NCBI GenBank assembly: GCA_938038445.1 | Contig: CALHRZ010000025.1 | Span: forward strand, 1 to 64,000 | Source of the DNA: an uncultured bacterium | Lineage (GTDB): Bacteria; Verrucomicrobiota; Kiritimatiellia; CAIKKV01 | Direction: 5' to 3' | Length of the DNA: 64,000 bases | Part shown: positions 1 through 8,815 of the stretch, in pieces | Numbering within the stretch: the first letter of the stretch is position 1 | Layout of the letters: each line of letters begins with the position of its first letter | Position numbers and translations under genes: made by a program | The notes under the pieces: model-generated | Told to the model about the DNA's origin: nothing | The model's input: only the letters and a program-made list of their open reading frames with translations | Database searches by the model: none

Positions 1-359
1 TGTGGCAACCGGCAGCGTTGAAAATGACGCGCCGCCTCGCTCACCGCGGAATAGAGTCCATCCCGCTGACCGCTGCCCCTTGATGCAGTCGATCTTCCGC
101 CAGCGAAAAGGGCGGAGCGCATTCTGAATGCACTTAATTACCAGGACCGACCCCATGCACTCCTGTCAATTCTCGAATCTGGAGACGTGACCCCTAACCG
201 ACCCTCCCGTTTTCTCGGACGTCATCTTGTCAGAATCTTGGCTTAGCTACCTGTCCAAAAAACGGGGTGCACTACCGTGAAAAAGCGTTACAGGGCAAAT
301 GAGACGTTTCGATGCCACGAGGCTTGTTGAAACGGCCAGGCTTGTGATAAGGTCTTTCT
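1..359. other. Left-edge region without an identifiable gene
   Basis: I see no recognisable gene here. One forward frame is open from the left edge to a TGA at 125-127, but its roughly 41 codons match nothing I know and could be the tail of a gene outside the window or chance. The stretch around 140-210 carries similar words (ACCGACCCC, GACCCCTAACCGACC) of the kind seen in short dispersed repeats, which is weak evidence for a decayed mobile or REP-like element. The ribosome binding site of the next gene is probably AAGG just before 360. Confidence 0.4.
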
Positions 360-1385
360 ATGACCAAACGAGAAGTTCTTCGTACGGCCCTTCGGGGCGC
401 TCCTCCTCCTTATGTTCCTTGGTCCTGCGGTTTTACGGTGGAAGCTTGGGAGAAGCTGACTGCCCATTTTGGCGGAGATGATCTGGAGTGCCGGTTGGGG
501 AATCATATGGTAGAACTGGGAAGTGGGATCGGCTATTTCGAGCCAGTGGGGAACGACCGATATCGCGACATCTTTGGGGTCATTTGGAACCGTTCAGTGG
601 ACAAAGACATCGGGATTGTGGAGGAATATCCCTTGCGGGAGGCTCGCATAACGGGCCTAACCCTGCCGGATCCTGACGATCCGCGATTCACGGCGGAAAT
701 TTCTGCACGGATCGCCCGTTTTCCGAACCGTTTTCGGGTCTATTCTATCGGGTTTTCGCTTTATGAGCGGGCATGGACACTGCGGGGCATCGAAAATCTG
801 TTGACCGATTTCCTGGATCACCCCCGTTTTGTTCGTGACCTGCTGCGTGCGATTGCCGATTTCAACATTGCGCTGATTCAACGGGCTGCGGCCTATGACA
901 TTGACGCGATTCATTTCGGCGACGATTGGGGGCAACAGCATGGGCTTCAGATGGGGTACCCGATCTGGCGAGAATTCCTCTATCCTGAACTTCAGCGCAT
1001 GTATGGCGCCGTGCGAGAGGCCGGCCTGACGGTCTCCATTCATTCCTGCGGTGCTGTGGATGAACTGTTTGAGGACCTGATCGCACTGGGGGTTCAGTGT
1101 TTCAACCCTTTTCAACCCGAGGTCATGGATGTCTGGTCTTTACTTCCTCGCTATCGGGGACGGTTAGCCTTTCACGGGGGACTTTCGACGCAGAAGACCC
1201 TTCCGTTTGGAACGCCGGACGAGGTACGGGAGGAGACACAACGCCTGCTCGCATTAGGGCGGAAAGGAGGCTATATTTTTGCTCCGGCCCATGCCGTGGA
1301 AGGGGATGTACCTTTGGACAACATGCTGGCTTTTCTCGACGAACTATGGAATCAGCCGGGCCTTCGTGAAGGCAAATACGTGTAG
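360..1385 (+). CDS. Uroporphyrinogen decarboxylase (UroD)/MtaA-family protein
   Basis: This 341-residue protein has the layout of the URO-D/MtaA/CmuA superfamily rather than of genuine HemE. It shows an acidic pocket segment (HFGDDWG, about residue 183), a HSCG motif near residue 228 that in methyltransferase-type members supplies a zinc/thiolate ligand, and a C-terminal HGG...APAHAVEGDVPLDN segment typical of the fold. Members of this group in PVC bacteria are usually annotated as UroD-like, and their substrates (corrinoid methyl transfer or something else) are mostly unknown. The start ATG at 360 has AAGG upstream. An FAD oxidoreductase follows immediately, so the two are probably cotranscribed. 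No corrinoid-binding protein is nearby, so true methyltransferase function is unproven. Confidence 0.8.
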   Translation: MTKREVLRTALRGAPPPYVPWSCGFTVEAWEKLTAHFGGDDLECRLGNHMVELGSGIGYFEPVGNDRYRDIFGVIWNRSVDKDIGIVEEYPLREARITGLTLPDPDDPRFTAEISARIARFPNRFRVYSIGFSLYERAWTLRGIENLLTDFLDHPRFVRDLLRAIADFNIALIQRAAAYDIDAIHFGDDWGQQHGLQMGYPIWREFLYPELQRMYGAVREAGLTVSIHSCGAVDELFEDLIALGVQCFNPFQPEVMDVWSLLPRYRGRLAFHGGLSTQKTLPFGTPDEVREETQRLLALGRKGGYIFAPAHAVEGDVPLDNMLAFLDELWNQPGLREGKYV

Positions 1386-1401
1386 GGAGGAGATCAAGCC
1401 C

Positions 1402-2676
1402 TTGGGCTATGAACTGGCAGAGCCGGCCCGTCGGATTCCAATCGAGGGTTCATGGGATGTGGCGGTAGCCGGCGGAGGGATGGCAGGTGTTTCGGCGGCG
1501 GTTGCGGCGGCGCGGGCGGGTTCGCGGGTCATTCTGATCGAGCGGTATGCGGCCTTGGGGGGGTTGGCTACTTTGGGCAATGTTTCGCTTTGGCTTCCGA
1601 TTTGCGATGGAAACGGACGGCAAGTGATCGGCGGTCTGGGGGAAGAACTTTTGCACCTTTCGGTTGCTGAACTTCAGGAGGATTGGCCTTTGGCGCGGTT
1701 TCAACGACCGCCCCGCTGCTGGACCGATCGAACCGGGCGTCTTTCCGAGCGGCGGCGTTCCCGCTATCGGGCGGCTTTCAACCCGGCGGCCTATCTTCTG
1801 GCTTTGGAACGATGGGTGTTGCGCGCAGGGATCACCCTGCTTTATGACACGCGGTTTTGCGCGGTTCGGAAGGAGGGTGATCGGATCACCCATCTAATCC
1901 TGGAGGGGAAAGAAGGCCGTTTTGCGGTCGCATGCCGTGCAGTCGTGGATGCGACTGGGGACGCCGACGTTTGTGTGGCAGCGGGAGAGCCAACGGTTTC
2001 CCTCCGAACCAATGTGGCGGCGGGGTGGTACTACACGCTGGAGAATGGAGCGCTGTTTCTTCGAATGATCAGTCGGCGATACGGCGCCCGGGGCGAGCGA
2101 ATCAATGGGAATGGCCCTTTTTATGGGGGGGGCTGTTCCGATCAGGTGACCGCACATTTGGTGGCGTCCCGTGCGTTGATCCGCGCGGATTTAGCAGAGC
2201 GGCGACGTTCACAGCCCTCTGCCCAACCGCTCATGATACCTACGGCGGCCTGTTTTCGAATGACGCGGCGGCTTTCCGGCCGCGTGGTATTGACGGAACG
2301 GCATGTCCACCGGCTGTTTCCGGATGCCGTGGGATTCAGCGGCGACTGGCGCAGGGCGGGACCCATTTATGCCATTCCTCTGCGTGCGCTGCAGGGAGTT
2401 CGGACCGGTAATTTGGTTGTTGCGGGGCGCTGTCTTTCGGCCCGGGGAGGGGCATGGGATGCGTTGCGGGCGATTCCGTCGTGCGTCGTAACGGGTCAGG
2501 GCGCTGGGGCGGCGGCGGCGCTGGCCGCTGCGCGGAAGGAGAAAACGCCGGGAGCCATTGATTCCCAGATGCTTCAGACGGTGTTGAAAAAGCAGGGGGT
2601 CTTGCTGGATCCGGCGCTTCTACGACCGGCGGCGGTTGGAGCGGGCGGAGAGAGGCGATCCATTTGTGGAAGATAG
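1402..2676 (+). CDS. FAD-dependent oxidoreductase
   Basis: The N-terminus contains a Rossmann dinucleotide-binding fold, VAVAGGGMAGVSAA, followed by an acidic ERYAALGG stretch. This is typical of the FAD-dependent oxidoreductase family Pfam calls FAD_oxidored (PF12831). Later segments such as VVDATGDADVC and VVAGRCLSARGGA fit the second FAD-contact regions of that family. The ORF track begins at 1279 inside the upstream UroD-like gene. A TTG at 1402 with GGGAGGAG nine bases upstream is the better start, giving about 424 residues. Tight linkage to the UroD-like gene suggests a shared pathway, but the substrate cannot be read from sequence. Confidence 0.8.
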   Translation: MGYELAEPARRIPIEGSWDVAVAGGGMAGVSAAVAAARAGSRVILIERYAALGGLATLGNVSLWLPICDGNGRQVIGGLGEELLHLSVAELQEDWPLARFQRPPRCWTDRTGRLSERRRSRYRAAFNPAAYLLALERWVLRAGITLLYDTRFCAVRKEGDRITHLILEGKEGRFAVACRAVVDATGDADVCVAAGEPTVSLRTNVAAGWYYTLENGALFLRMISRRYGARGERINGNGPFYGGGCSDQVTAHLVASRALIRADLAERRRSQPSAQPLMIPTAACFRMTRRLSGRVVLTERHVHRLFPDAVGFSGDWRRAGPIYAIPLRALQGVRTGNLVVAGRCLSARGGAWDALRAIPSCVVTGQGAGAAAALAAARKEKTPGAIDSQMLQTVLKKQGVLLDPALLRPAAVGAGGERRSICGR

Positions 2677-2690
2677 GGAGAGGGTGCGGA

Positions 2691-3947
2691 ATGAAACAGA
2701 GCCCATTTGACATTGCAAAGGAGCTGTTTTATCGGTACGCGGAACCGCTAGCTCTGGACAAGCGGTATCCGGGGCAAAGTTTGATGGAGCGCCTGACGCA
2801 GCCCGATCGGTCGGTTGAGTTCCGTTTGACTCTTCAGTTGGACAACGGAGGCACTTTAGTATCCCGGGGGTATCGGGTACAGTTCAATGACGACCGGGGA
2901 CCGTACAAGGGCGGCATCCGTTTTCATCCCGTTGTGGATTTGGAGGAAGTTAAGGCATTGGCTTTTTGGATGTATCTCAAGACGGCCGTGGTGGACATTC
3001 CGTTCGGAGGAGCCAAGGGGGGGATTGCGGTGGATTATCAGAAGTTGACCGTGGCGGAGAAAGAGCGGTTGACGAAGAAATACACCACGATTTTGGGTGA
3101 TGAGATCGGGCCGGAAAAGGACATTCCGGCTCCGGATGTCAATACGGGTGAGCGCGAGATGGCGTGGATCATGGATGTTTGGCGGATGATTCATGGGCGT
3201 TACGAACGCGGGGTCGTGACAGGCAAGCCCGTGACGATTGGGGGGTCGCAGGGTCGAAAATCGGCGACGGGGCGTGGCGTTGTATTTTGTATTGAAGAAG
3301 CGGCTCGCGATCTCAAGATGGACCTTTTTGGGGCGACCGCAGCGGTTCAGGGTTTTGGAAATGTCGGAAGCCATACCGCGCAGTTTCTTCATCAGATGGG
3401 CGTCCGTGTGGTTGCAGTCTCGGATGTGTATGGTGCGGTTCGGAACCTGGGAGGGCTTGACATCCCGGCGCTCATGGCGCATGTGGCGGAAGAGGGGCGT
3501 GTGGGCGGTTTCAAGGGAGGCGAGCCGTTTTCGCGGGATGATTTGTTTTATGAGCCGGTCGACATTCTGGTGCCGGCGGCTCTCGAAAACGCGATTACCG
3601 CGGCGATTGCGGACCGGATTCGTGCGCGATTGATCGCGGAAGGCGCGAACGGTCCTACGACTCCAGAAGCCATTGATCTTTTGAGTAAAAAGGGCGTCGT
3701 CGTCATTCCCGATATTCTCTGCAATGCGGGCGGGGTGACCGTGAGTTATTTTGAGTGGGTGCAGAATCGGCAGGAGTTTTATTGGACGGCGGAGAGAGTG
3801 GATGAAGAGTTGCGTGCCGTGATGACGCGCGCTTACCGCGAGGTCGCGGATGAGGCCATGCGCAACCGGTGTTCTCTGCGTGAAGCCGCCTATCGGTTGG
3901 CCATTGCGCGGGTTGCGGATGCCGCATACCGACGGGGCGCCCAGTAA
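2691..3947 (+). CDS. gdhA: Glutamate dehydrogenase (Glu/Leu/Phe/Val family)
   Basis: The protein catalyses reversible oxidative deamination of glutamate to 2-oxoglutarate and ammonia in the cytoplasm. The substrate-binding motif GPYKGGIRFHP lies near residue 70 and the catalytic-lysine motif PFGGAKGGI near residue 105. A nucleotide-binding GFGNVGS sits near residue 221. The length of 418 residues fits the hexameric bacterial/archaeal class. I take the ATG at 2691 (MKQSPFD), which has GGGAGAGG just upstream, rather than the track start at 2664, which overlaps the preceding gene. The gap to the oxidoreductase is 14 bases, so cotranscription is likely. NAD versus NADP preference is not assigned. 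Confidence 0.92.
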   Translation: MKQSPFDIAKELFYRYAEPLALDKRYPGQSLMERLTQPDRSVEFRLTLQLDNGGTLVSRGYRVQFNDDRGPYKGGIRFHPVVDLEEVKALAFWMYLKTAVVDIPFGGAKGGIAVDYQKLTVAEKERLTKKYTTILGDEIGPEKDIPAPDVNTGEREMAWIMDVWRMIHGRYERGVVTGKPVTIGGSQGRKSATGRGVVFCIEEAARDLKMDLFGATAAVQGFGNVGSHTAQFLHQMGVRVVAVSDVYGAVRNLGGLDIPALMAHVAEEGRVGGFKGGEPFSRDDLFYEPVDILVPAALENAITAAIADRIRARLIAEGANGPTTPEAIDLLSKKGVVVIPDILCNAGGVTVSYFEWVQNRQEFYWTAERVDEELRAVMTRAYREVADEAMRNRCSLREAAYRLAIARVADAAYRRGAQ

Positions 3948-4064
3948 TCAAGGGATGGCCCAAATTTCAGAATGGGAGGAGTGGAGGCGCGATTGACAGG
4001 CATGAAGGGTTTGATGTAATTTGCGTAAACATTCGTTGGATTGGTCCCTGGATGGAGACGGATC

Positions 4065-4718
4065 ATGATGAAAAAGGTCGTAGCGGGTTTTGAAATGGTG
4101 GTGGGGATGGCCATTTTGGGGATCATTCTGGCAGGGATATGGGGTTGTGAGTTGACGAGCGATCCGGGGGAGGTGACCATCCGACCGGACAGTGCGGCGC
4201 TCCGGGAAGGCGAAAGCATTACGTTGACCGCCTCCGGGGGGCGTACTTATTTGTGGCAACTGGAGCATGAAGATTGGGGGCGGCTCAATACCCGTCGGGG
4301 CGACACGGTGGTCTATACCAGCCATTACACGCCGCCTTGGGGGCAGTCGGCGGTCCAGAAGGTTCTGGTTACGGCGGATAGCGTGGGCACGAATGCGACC
4401 CCGACGAAACTGAAGGCCGAGGCATATATTACCCATCGGCCGGAGGGGGGGGTTGCGCTGCGGCTCAAGCCGACGACGGCGACCCTTCACGCCGTAGGCG
4501 CTACGGCAACTTTCTCGGTTACCGGCGGAACGCGGTATCAGTGGAGTCTTTCTCAGCCGACCTGGGGAACGCTTTCACACCTGACGGGGGAGCGGACCAC
4601 CTACCGTAATTTGCGCGCACCGGCGGCGGATGGCGGGCTGGAAATTCAAGTCTTGACCGTGCGCGATGTTGTTTCCGGGCAGGAAGCGCGTGCCGAGATT
4701 TATCTCCATTTGCCGTAG
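4065..4718 (+). CDS. Lipoprotein with two tandem Ig-like repeats
   Basis: A hydrophobic N-terminus leads to a lipobox-like GIWGC around residue 28, so the mature protein is probably a lipid-anchored envelope protein. Two homologous segments follow. The first runs from VTIRPDSAALREGESITLTASGG to YITHRP and the second from LRLKPTTATLHAVGATATFSVTGG to the C-terminus. Each has a TxxASGGxxYxW core like bacterial Ig-like beta-sandwiches. A shorter paralogue with one copy lies at 17736-18125. The start is ATG 4065 (or 4068), preceded by GGAGA, rather than 4041. No enzymatic function is visible, and the family is not one I can name. Confidence 0.7.
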   Translation: MMKKVVAGFEMVVGMAILGIILAGIWGCELTSDPGEVTIRPDSAALREGESITLTASGGRTYLWQLEHEDWGRLNTRRGDTVVYTSHYTPPWGQSAVQKVLVTADSVGTNATPTKLKAEAYITHRPEGGVALRLKPTTATLHAVGATATFSVTGGTRYQWSLSQPTWGTLSHLTGERTTYRNLRAPAADGGLEIQVLTVRDVVSGQEARAEIYLHLP

Positions 4719-4746
4719 GACAGTCCGGCGCGTTCAAAAATTACCG

Positions 4747-4775
4747 TTGCCCTTGATGGATCTTCATCTTATAAT
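4747..4775 (+). promoter_or_regulatory. Predicted sigma70 promoter for the EF-G paralogue
   Basis: TTGCCC at 4747-4752 and a consensus TATAAT at 4770-4775 are separated by 17 bases, about 60 bases before the start codon at 4835. An inverted repeat, ACAGTCCG (4720-4727) and CGGACTGT (4794-4801), brackets the promoter. It lacks a T-run, so it is not an obvious terminator. Confidence 0.6.
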
Positions 4776-4834
4776 TTCTATCTTTTTTGTCGGCGGACTG
4801 TTTGTTGAAAACCTGCGAGCAGAAGGATGATGGG

Positions 4835-6859
4835 ATGAAGGATATTGCGATCGCCGATGTGCGGACGTTCGTGTTGTTGGGGCACAATGGGAGCGGGAAG
4901 ACGACCCTGGTTGATGCCATTTTGTATCGGACGGGTGTGAACGACCGCATGGGGTTGGTGTCGGCCAAAAGCAGCATGGCGGACTTCACGGAAGAAGAAA
5001 AGGAACGGGGTTTTACCCTGTATACCAAGCCCTTCAATGTCCTGTACACGGCCGGTGGTGAACGCAAGATTCAGATGGCATTTGTCGACACCCCTGGTGT
5101 GCCCGATTTCTATGGGCAAGTGATTTTGGGGACCAGTGTTGTGGAGTCGGCTTTAATTGTGGTAGACGCGACCAGCGGGCTTCAGGTGGGTTCAAGCCGC
5201 GGGTGGAAGCGGTGCGAAACATTGGGAATTCCGCGAGGGGTTGTGGTGACGGGGTTGGACAAGGAAAACGCGGATTTCACGAAAGTTTTGGAGGAGATAC
5301 GAGGCGCGTGGGGCGACAAGTGTATTCCGCTGACGGTGCCGGGGCGCAACGGTGTGGTCGAGGTTTTAGCGGGGGAGCCGCCGGTGGAGAGTAAGGAAAC
5401 GATCGAGGGGTACAAGTTGTCTTTAATGGAAGCCGTTGCAGAGTCGGACGATCAACTGCTTGAGAAGTACTTGGGCGGCGAAGAATTGACGACGGAAGAA
5501 CTTGCCCGGGGTGCTCGGGGGGCTTTTTTGCGCGGCAAACTGGTTCCGGTGTTTGCTTGCAGTCCTCTTAAGGAGGCGGGGATTGGGGAACTGCTCGAGT
5601 GGATTGCCCGGATTTTTCCTTCGCCGTTGGACTGTCCGATGAAAGACGGGAATGGACAACCGATCGATCCGAAGGGTCCGTTTTGCGGATACATCTGGCG
5701 CACGGTTAATGATCCGTTCATTGGGCAATTGACTTTTATGCGCGTTGTGGCAGGGCAGGCGACGGCGGATCAGGAGTTATGGAATGCGACCAAGGGGGAG
5801 AGGGAGCGCATCAGCGGGTTTCTGGAGGTGAACGGCAAGAAGCAAACCGTGTGGACGGAGTGCCGGGCGGGCGATTTGATCGCGATGGCGAAACTGAAGA
5901 AAACGGGTCTTGGGGATGTGCTGTTATCGGCTCCGGGCGACGCGCCGGTCTTCCCGAAGCTGGAATTTCCGATGCCGGTCTATTCACTGGCTGTGCGTGG
6001 GCGGGCTCCGCAGGATGAGGACAAAATTGGGACGGCGCTTCAGCGTTTGGCCGAGGAGGATCCCACGATCCAGGTTCGGCGGGATGAGGACACCCATGAG
6101 ACGATCCTTTCGGGGCTGGGCGACATGCATTTGGCGGTTGCGGTGGATCGGATGAAGCGGCGGCAGAATGTGGAAGCGCTGACGAGCGTGCCGAAAGTGC
6201 CCTACAAGGAAACGGTGACTGGGACGGGGGAGGGTCATTACAAACACAAAAAACAGACGGGAGGCCGGGGTCAGTATGCGGAAGTGTATCTGCGGGTGAG
6301 CCGCCTGCCTTCCGGCGAGACGGAATGGTTCGAGGATGCGGTGGTGGGCGGGGTGATTCCTGGAAATTTCATGCCGGCGGTACAGAAGGGGCTGGTGGAA
6401 GGCATGAAACAGGGAACGGTGGCGGGGTATCCGGTTGTGAACGTCAAAATCACCGTGTACGACGGTTCGTACCACGAAGTCGACTCTTCGGAAATCGCGT
6501 TTAAGATCGCGGCGGCCCGTGCGTTCAAGGATGGGATGAGCAAGGCGAAGCCTGTGCTGCTTGAACCCATTATGCAGGTGCGAATTTTTGTTCCGGACCA
6601 GTTTCTGGGCGATGTAACGGGGGACATCAACCACCGGCGGGGGCGGATCATGGGGATGGGGTCTGAAGGGGGCATGCAGATCATTACGGCTGAAGTCCCG
6701 ATGGCCGAACTGTTCATGTATGCGGCCGAGCTGCGGAGCATGACGGGGGGGCGGGGCTCGTTTGAAATGGTGTTCAGTCGGTACGAAATTGTGCCTTCCA
6801 ACGTTGCGCAGAAGGTGATTGCGGAGGCGGCGAAGACAAAACAGGAAGAAGAAGAATGA
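4835..6859 (+). CDS. Elongation factor G-like translational GTPase (EF-G paralogue)
   Basis: The 674-residue protein has the full EF-G layout: a P-loop GHNGSGKT at 16-23, switch II DTPGVPDF at 85-92, and a domain IV signature HKKQTGGRGQYAEV. The HKKQTGG form and GSGKT P-loop place it with the EF-G-like (FusA2-type) paralogues rather than housekeeping FusA. Two core motifs are changed. The guanine-specificity motif NKxD reads TGLD (139-142), and the switch II histidine of canonical EF-G is valine. It may therefore act on ribosomes in a specialised way, or bind nucleotide differently. The ATG at 4835 (MKDIAIADV) with AAGGA upstream is preferred to the track start at 4787. YebC follows. Confidence 0.88.
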   Translation: MKDIAIADVRTFVLLGHNGSGKTTLVDAILYRTGVNDRMGLVSAKSSMADFTEEEKERGFTLYTKPFNVLYTAGGERKIQMAFVDTPGVPDFYGQVILGTSVVESALIVVDATSGLQVGSSRGWKRCETLGIPRGVVVTGLDKENADFTKVLEEIRGAWGDKCIPLTVPGRNGVVEVLAGEPPVESKETIEGYKLSLMEAVAESDDQLLEKYLGGEELTTEELARGARGAFLRGKLVPVFACSPLKEAGIGELLEWIARIFPSPLDCPMKDGNGQPIDPKGPFCGYIWRTVNDPFIGQLTFMRVVAGQATADQELWNATKGERERISGFLEVNGKKQTVWTECRAGDLIAMAKLKKTGLGDVLLSAPGDAPVFPKLEFPMPVYSLAVRGRAPQDEDKIGTALQRLAEEDPTIQVRRDEDTHETILSGLGDMHLAVAVDRMKRRQNVEALTSVPKVPYKETVTGTGEGHYKHKKQTGGRGQYAEVYLRVSRLPSGETEWFEDAVVGGVIPGNFMPAVQKGLVEGMKQGTVAGYPVVNVKITVYDGSYHEVDSSEIAFKIAAARAFKDGMSKAKPVLLEPIMQVRIFVPDQFLGDVTGDINHRRGRIMGMGSEGGMQIITAEVPMAELFMYAAELRSMTGGRGSFEMVFSRYEIVPSNVAQKVIAEAAKTKQEEEE

Positions 6860-6911
6860 GGGAGTTCGAGGATCGGGGGGGTAGGAGTGGCCCGGAAAGG
6901 AGAATCAAACG

Positions 6912-7667
6912 ATGAGCGGGCATAGTAAATGGGCGACCATTAAGCATAAGAAGAGCGCACAGGATGCGAAACGAGGAAGGCTTTTTAGCAAGCTGGCGAA
7001 AGAACTGATGGTGGTGGCGCGGCAGGGTGGCGGCAATCCGGATACCAATGCGGCGTTGCGCACGTTGATCCAGAGATGCAAATCCGTTTCCATGCCGAAC
7101 GACAACATCGAACGAGCGATCAAAAAAGGAACGGGGGAAGTAGCGGGCGCTGCCCTTGAGGAGGTTCTCTATGAAGGGTATGCGGCAGGTGGTGTGGGGA
7201 TCATCGTGAGCGTCTTGACGGACAACAAAAACCGTTCGGCGGCGGAAATCCGCCACATTTTCAACAAGTATGGCTCAGATTTTGCGGGGCAGGGGGCTGT
7301 TTCTCGGCATTTTCGGCGGCGGGGACAGATCTTTGTTCCGGTCGCGGGTACGGACGAGAATGCATTGATGGAAACGGCCCTCAACGCAGGGGCCGAAGAC
7401 ATGCAGCAGGACGGGGATCAGTTCGAAATCCTGACGGAACCACGGGATTTTCCGGCTGTGCAGGAGGCTATTGAAAAAGCGGGATTCACCATCACGGATG
7501 CGGCGGTTCGGATGATCGCTGAGGCGTCCGTGCCGGTGACCGACAAATCCATCGCTAAAACCGTGTTAAACTTTATTGAAGCGTTGGAAGAGCATGACGA
7601 CGTTCAGGATGTGTTTCACAATATGGATGTGGCGGACGAACTCCTGGCGGAGTTGAGCCAGGGCTGA
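6912..7667 (+). CDS. yebC: YebC/PmpR-family protein
   Basis: The N-terminus MSGHSKWATIKHKKSAQDAKRG is the diagnostic YebC signature, and 251 residues is the usual length. Family members were long called transcriptional regulators. More recent work links them to relief of ribosome stalling at proline-rich stretches. GGAAAGGAG precedes the ATG. The gene sits directly upstream of ruvC-ruvA-ruvB, a very widely conserved order, and downstream of an EF-G paralogue, which fits a translation role. Confidence 0.95.
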   Translation: MSGHSKWATIKHKKSAQDAKRGRLFSKLAKELMVVARQGGGNPDTNAALRTLIQRCKSVSMPNDNIERAIKKGTGEVAGAALEEVLYEGYAAGGVGIIVSVLTDNKNRSAAEIRHIFNKYGSDFAGQGAVSRHFRRRGQIFVPVAGTDENALMETALNAGAEDMQQDGDQFEILTEPRDFPAVQEAIEKAGFTITDAAVRMIAEASVPVTDKSIAKTVLNFIEALEEHDDVQDVFHNMDVADELLAELSQG

Positions 7668-7699
7668 GGGAAGTCCCCGCGTCTTGGGTGGAGGGAATG

Positions 7700-8212
7700 A
7701 TGGCCGGAGAGGGACACCGGGTGATGGGGGTTGACACCTCGCTTCGTTCGACGGGGGTTGGGGTGGTGGAGGCGCAGGGGGGTCAGCTGCGGGCCATCGA
7801 GCATGGGATCATTCCGTTTTCCGTCTCGGCGCTTCGTTCTTCTTGTCTGGCGGGGCTTTACCGGGCCATTTGGGATTGGGTGGAACGGACGAAACCCGAT
7901 GCTGTGGCGATCGAGGGGGTGTTTTTCAGTCGCAATCAAAAGACCACGCTGATTCTTGGTGAGGCGCGCGGGGTGGTGATGGCGGCATGTGCGGCGGCGG
8001 GAATCCCCGTGTACGAGTATGCGCCGCGGCTGGTCAAGCAGGCGGTGGGGAGCGTGGGGGGAGCCGACAAACGGCAGGTTCGTCGCATGGTGATGGCGGT
8101 CTTGGGGCTTGAGGAGGAGCCGCGGGAAGACGCCGGCGATGCGCTGGCGATTGCGCTGTGTCATCTGCACCGTTGCAGGGGGCATTCGGCGCTTCTTCCA
8201 CAACCGGTCTGA
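7700..8212 (+). CDS. ruvC: Crossover junction endodeoxyribonuclease RuvC
   Basis: RuvC resolves Holliday junctions with RuvAB. The four acidic positions are visible: the Asp in MGVDTSLRSTG, the Glu in AIEGVFF, and two Asp residues in EDAGDALAIA. The usual GIDPG motif is GVDTS here, a modest variation. Placement directly before ruvA and ruvB supports the call. The track uses a GTG at 7688. The ATG pair at 7697/7700, with GGAGGG immediately upstream, is a more natural start, and 7700 has the better spacing. Confidence 0.93.
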   Translation: MAGEGHRVMGVDTSLRSTGVGVVEAQGGQLRAIEHGIIPFSVSALRSSCLAGLYRAIWDWVERTKPDAVAIEGVFFSRNQKTTLILGEARGVVMAACAAAGIPVYEYAPRLVKQAVGSVGGADKRQVRRMVMAVLGLEEEPREDAGDALAIALCHLHRCRGHSALLPQPV

Positions 8213-8218
8213 GTGGCC

Positions 8219-8815
8219 ATGATTTGCTTTTTGGAAGGCACATTGGAGGAGAAGGAGCCGGGTCGGCTCGTGCTGGGGCTTCAGGGGATAGGTTACGAGG
8301 TCTTCGTGCCGCTCAGCACGTACGAGCAGCTTCCGGCGGTCGGCCAATCGCTGCGCCTCTTCATCCATGAGCTGGTGCGTGAAGAAGAGCATGCGTTATT
8401 TGGATTTGTGACACGGGAGGAAAGGCGGCTGTTCGCCCTTCTTCTGGGGGTATCGGGCATCGGGCCGAAGCTCGCGATGGGCCTTTTGAGCGGGCTTGCC
8501 CCGCGGGAACTGGTGACCGCTGTCCGGGCGGGTGACAGCCAACGGCTGAGTCGTGTTCGAGGTGTGGGCCGGAAAACGGCCGAACGGTTGATTGTGGAAC
8601 TCAAGGACCGGTTTGGAGACGAGGGAGGGGAAGTTTTGTCGAGTGAAGCGGCGAGTTCTGCGGGTGGGACGAGAGAACGGGACGCGGTGCTTGCTCTGAT
8701 GGCCTTGGGTTACCGCCGACGGGAAGCAGAGGAGTTGGTTTTTCGGGTGGTTCGGTCGGACGGTGCGGAAACCCTATCGGTTGAGGAACTGGTGCGTAGG
8801 GCGCTGGCGACATGA
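8219..8815 (+). CDS. ruvA: Holliday junction branch migration protein RuvA
   Basis: RuvA tetramers bind four-way junctions and load RuvB. The [12 protein letters not shown] start aligns with the conserved MIGxLxGxL beginning, so ATG 8219 is chosen over the GTG at 8213. Two helix-hairpin-helix motifs, [10 protein letters not shown] and [13 protein letters not shown], are present. A C-terminal domain III able to contact RuvB follows an acidic/serine linker. The gene starts a few bases after the ruvC stop and its own stop overlaps the ruvB start. Confidence 0.95.
   Translation: MICFLEGTLEEKEPGRLVLGLQGIGYEVFVPLSTYEQLPAVGQSLRLFIHELVREEEHALFGFVTREERRLFALLLGVSGIGPKLAMGLLSGLAPRELVTAVRAGDSQRLSRVRGVGRKTAERLIVELKDRFGDEGGEVLSSEAASSAGGTRERDAVLALMALGYRRREAEELVFRVVRSDGAETLSVEELVRRALAT

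Noticed and set aside
1-127. Forward open frame at the left edge as a truncated gene
   Set aside because: Only about 41 codons with no recognisable motif; not enough support for a CDS call.
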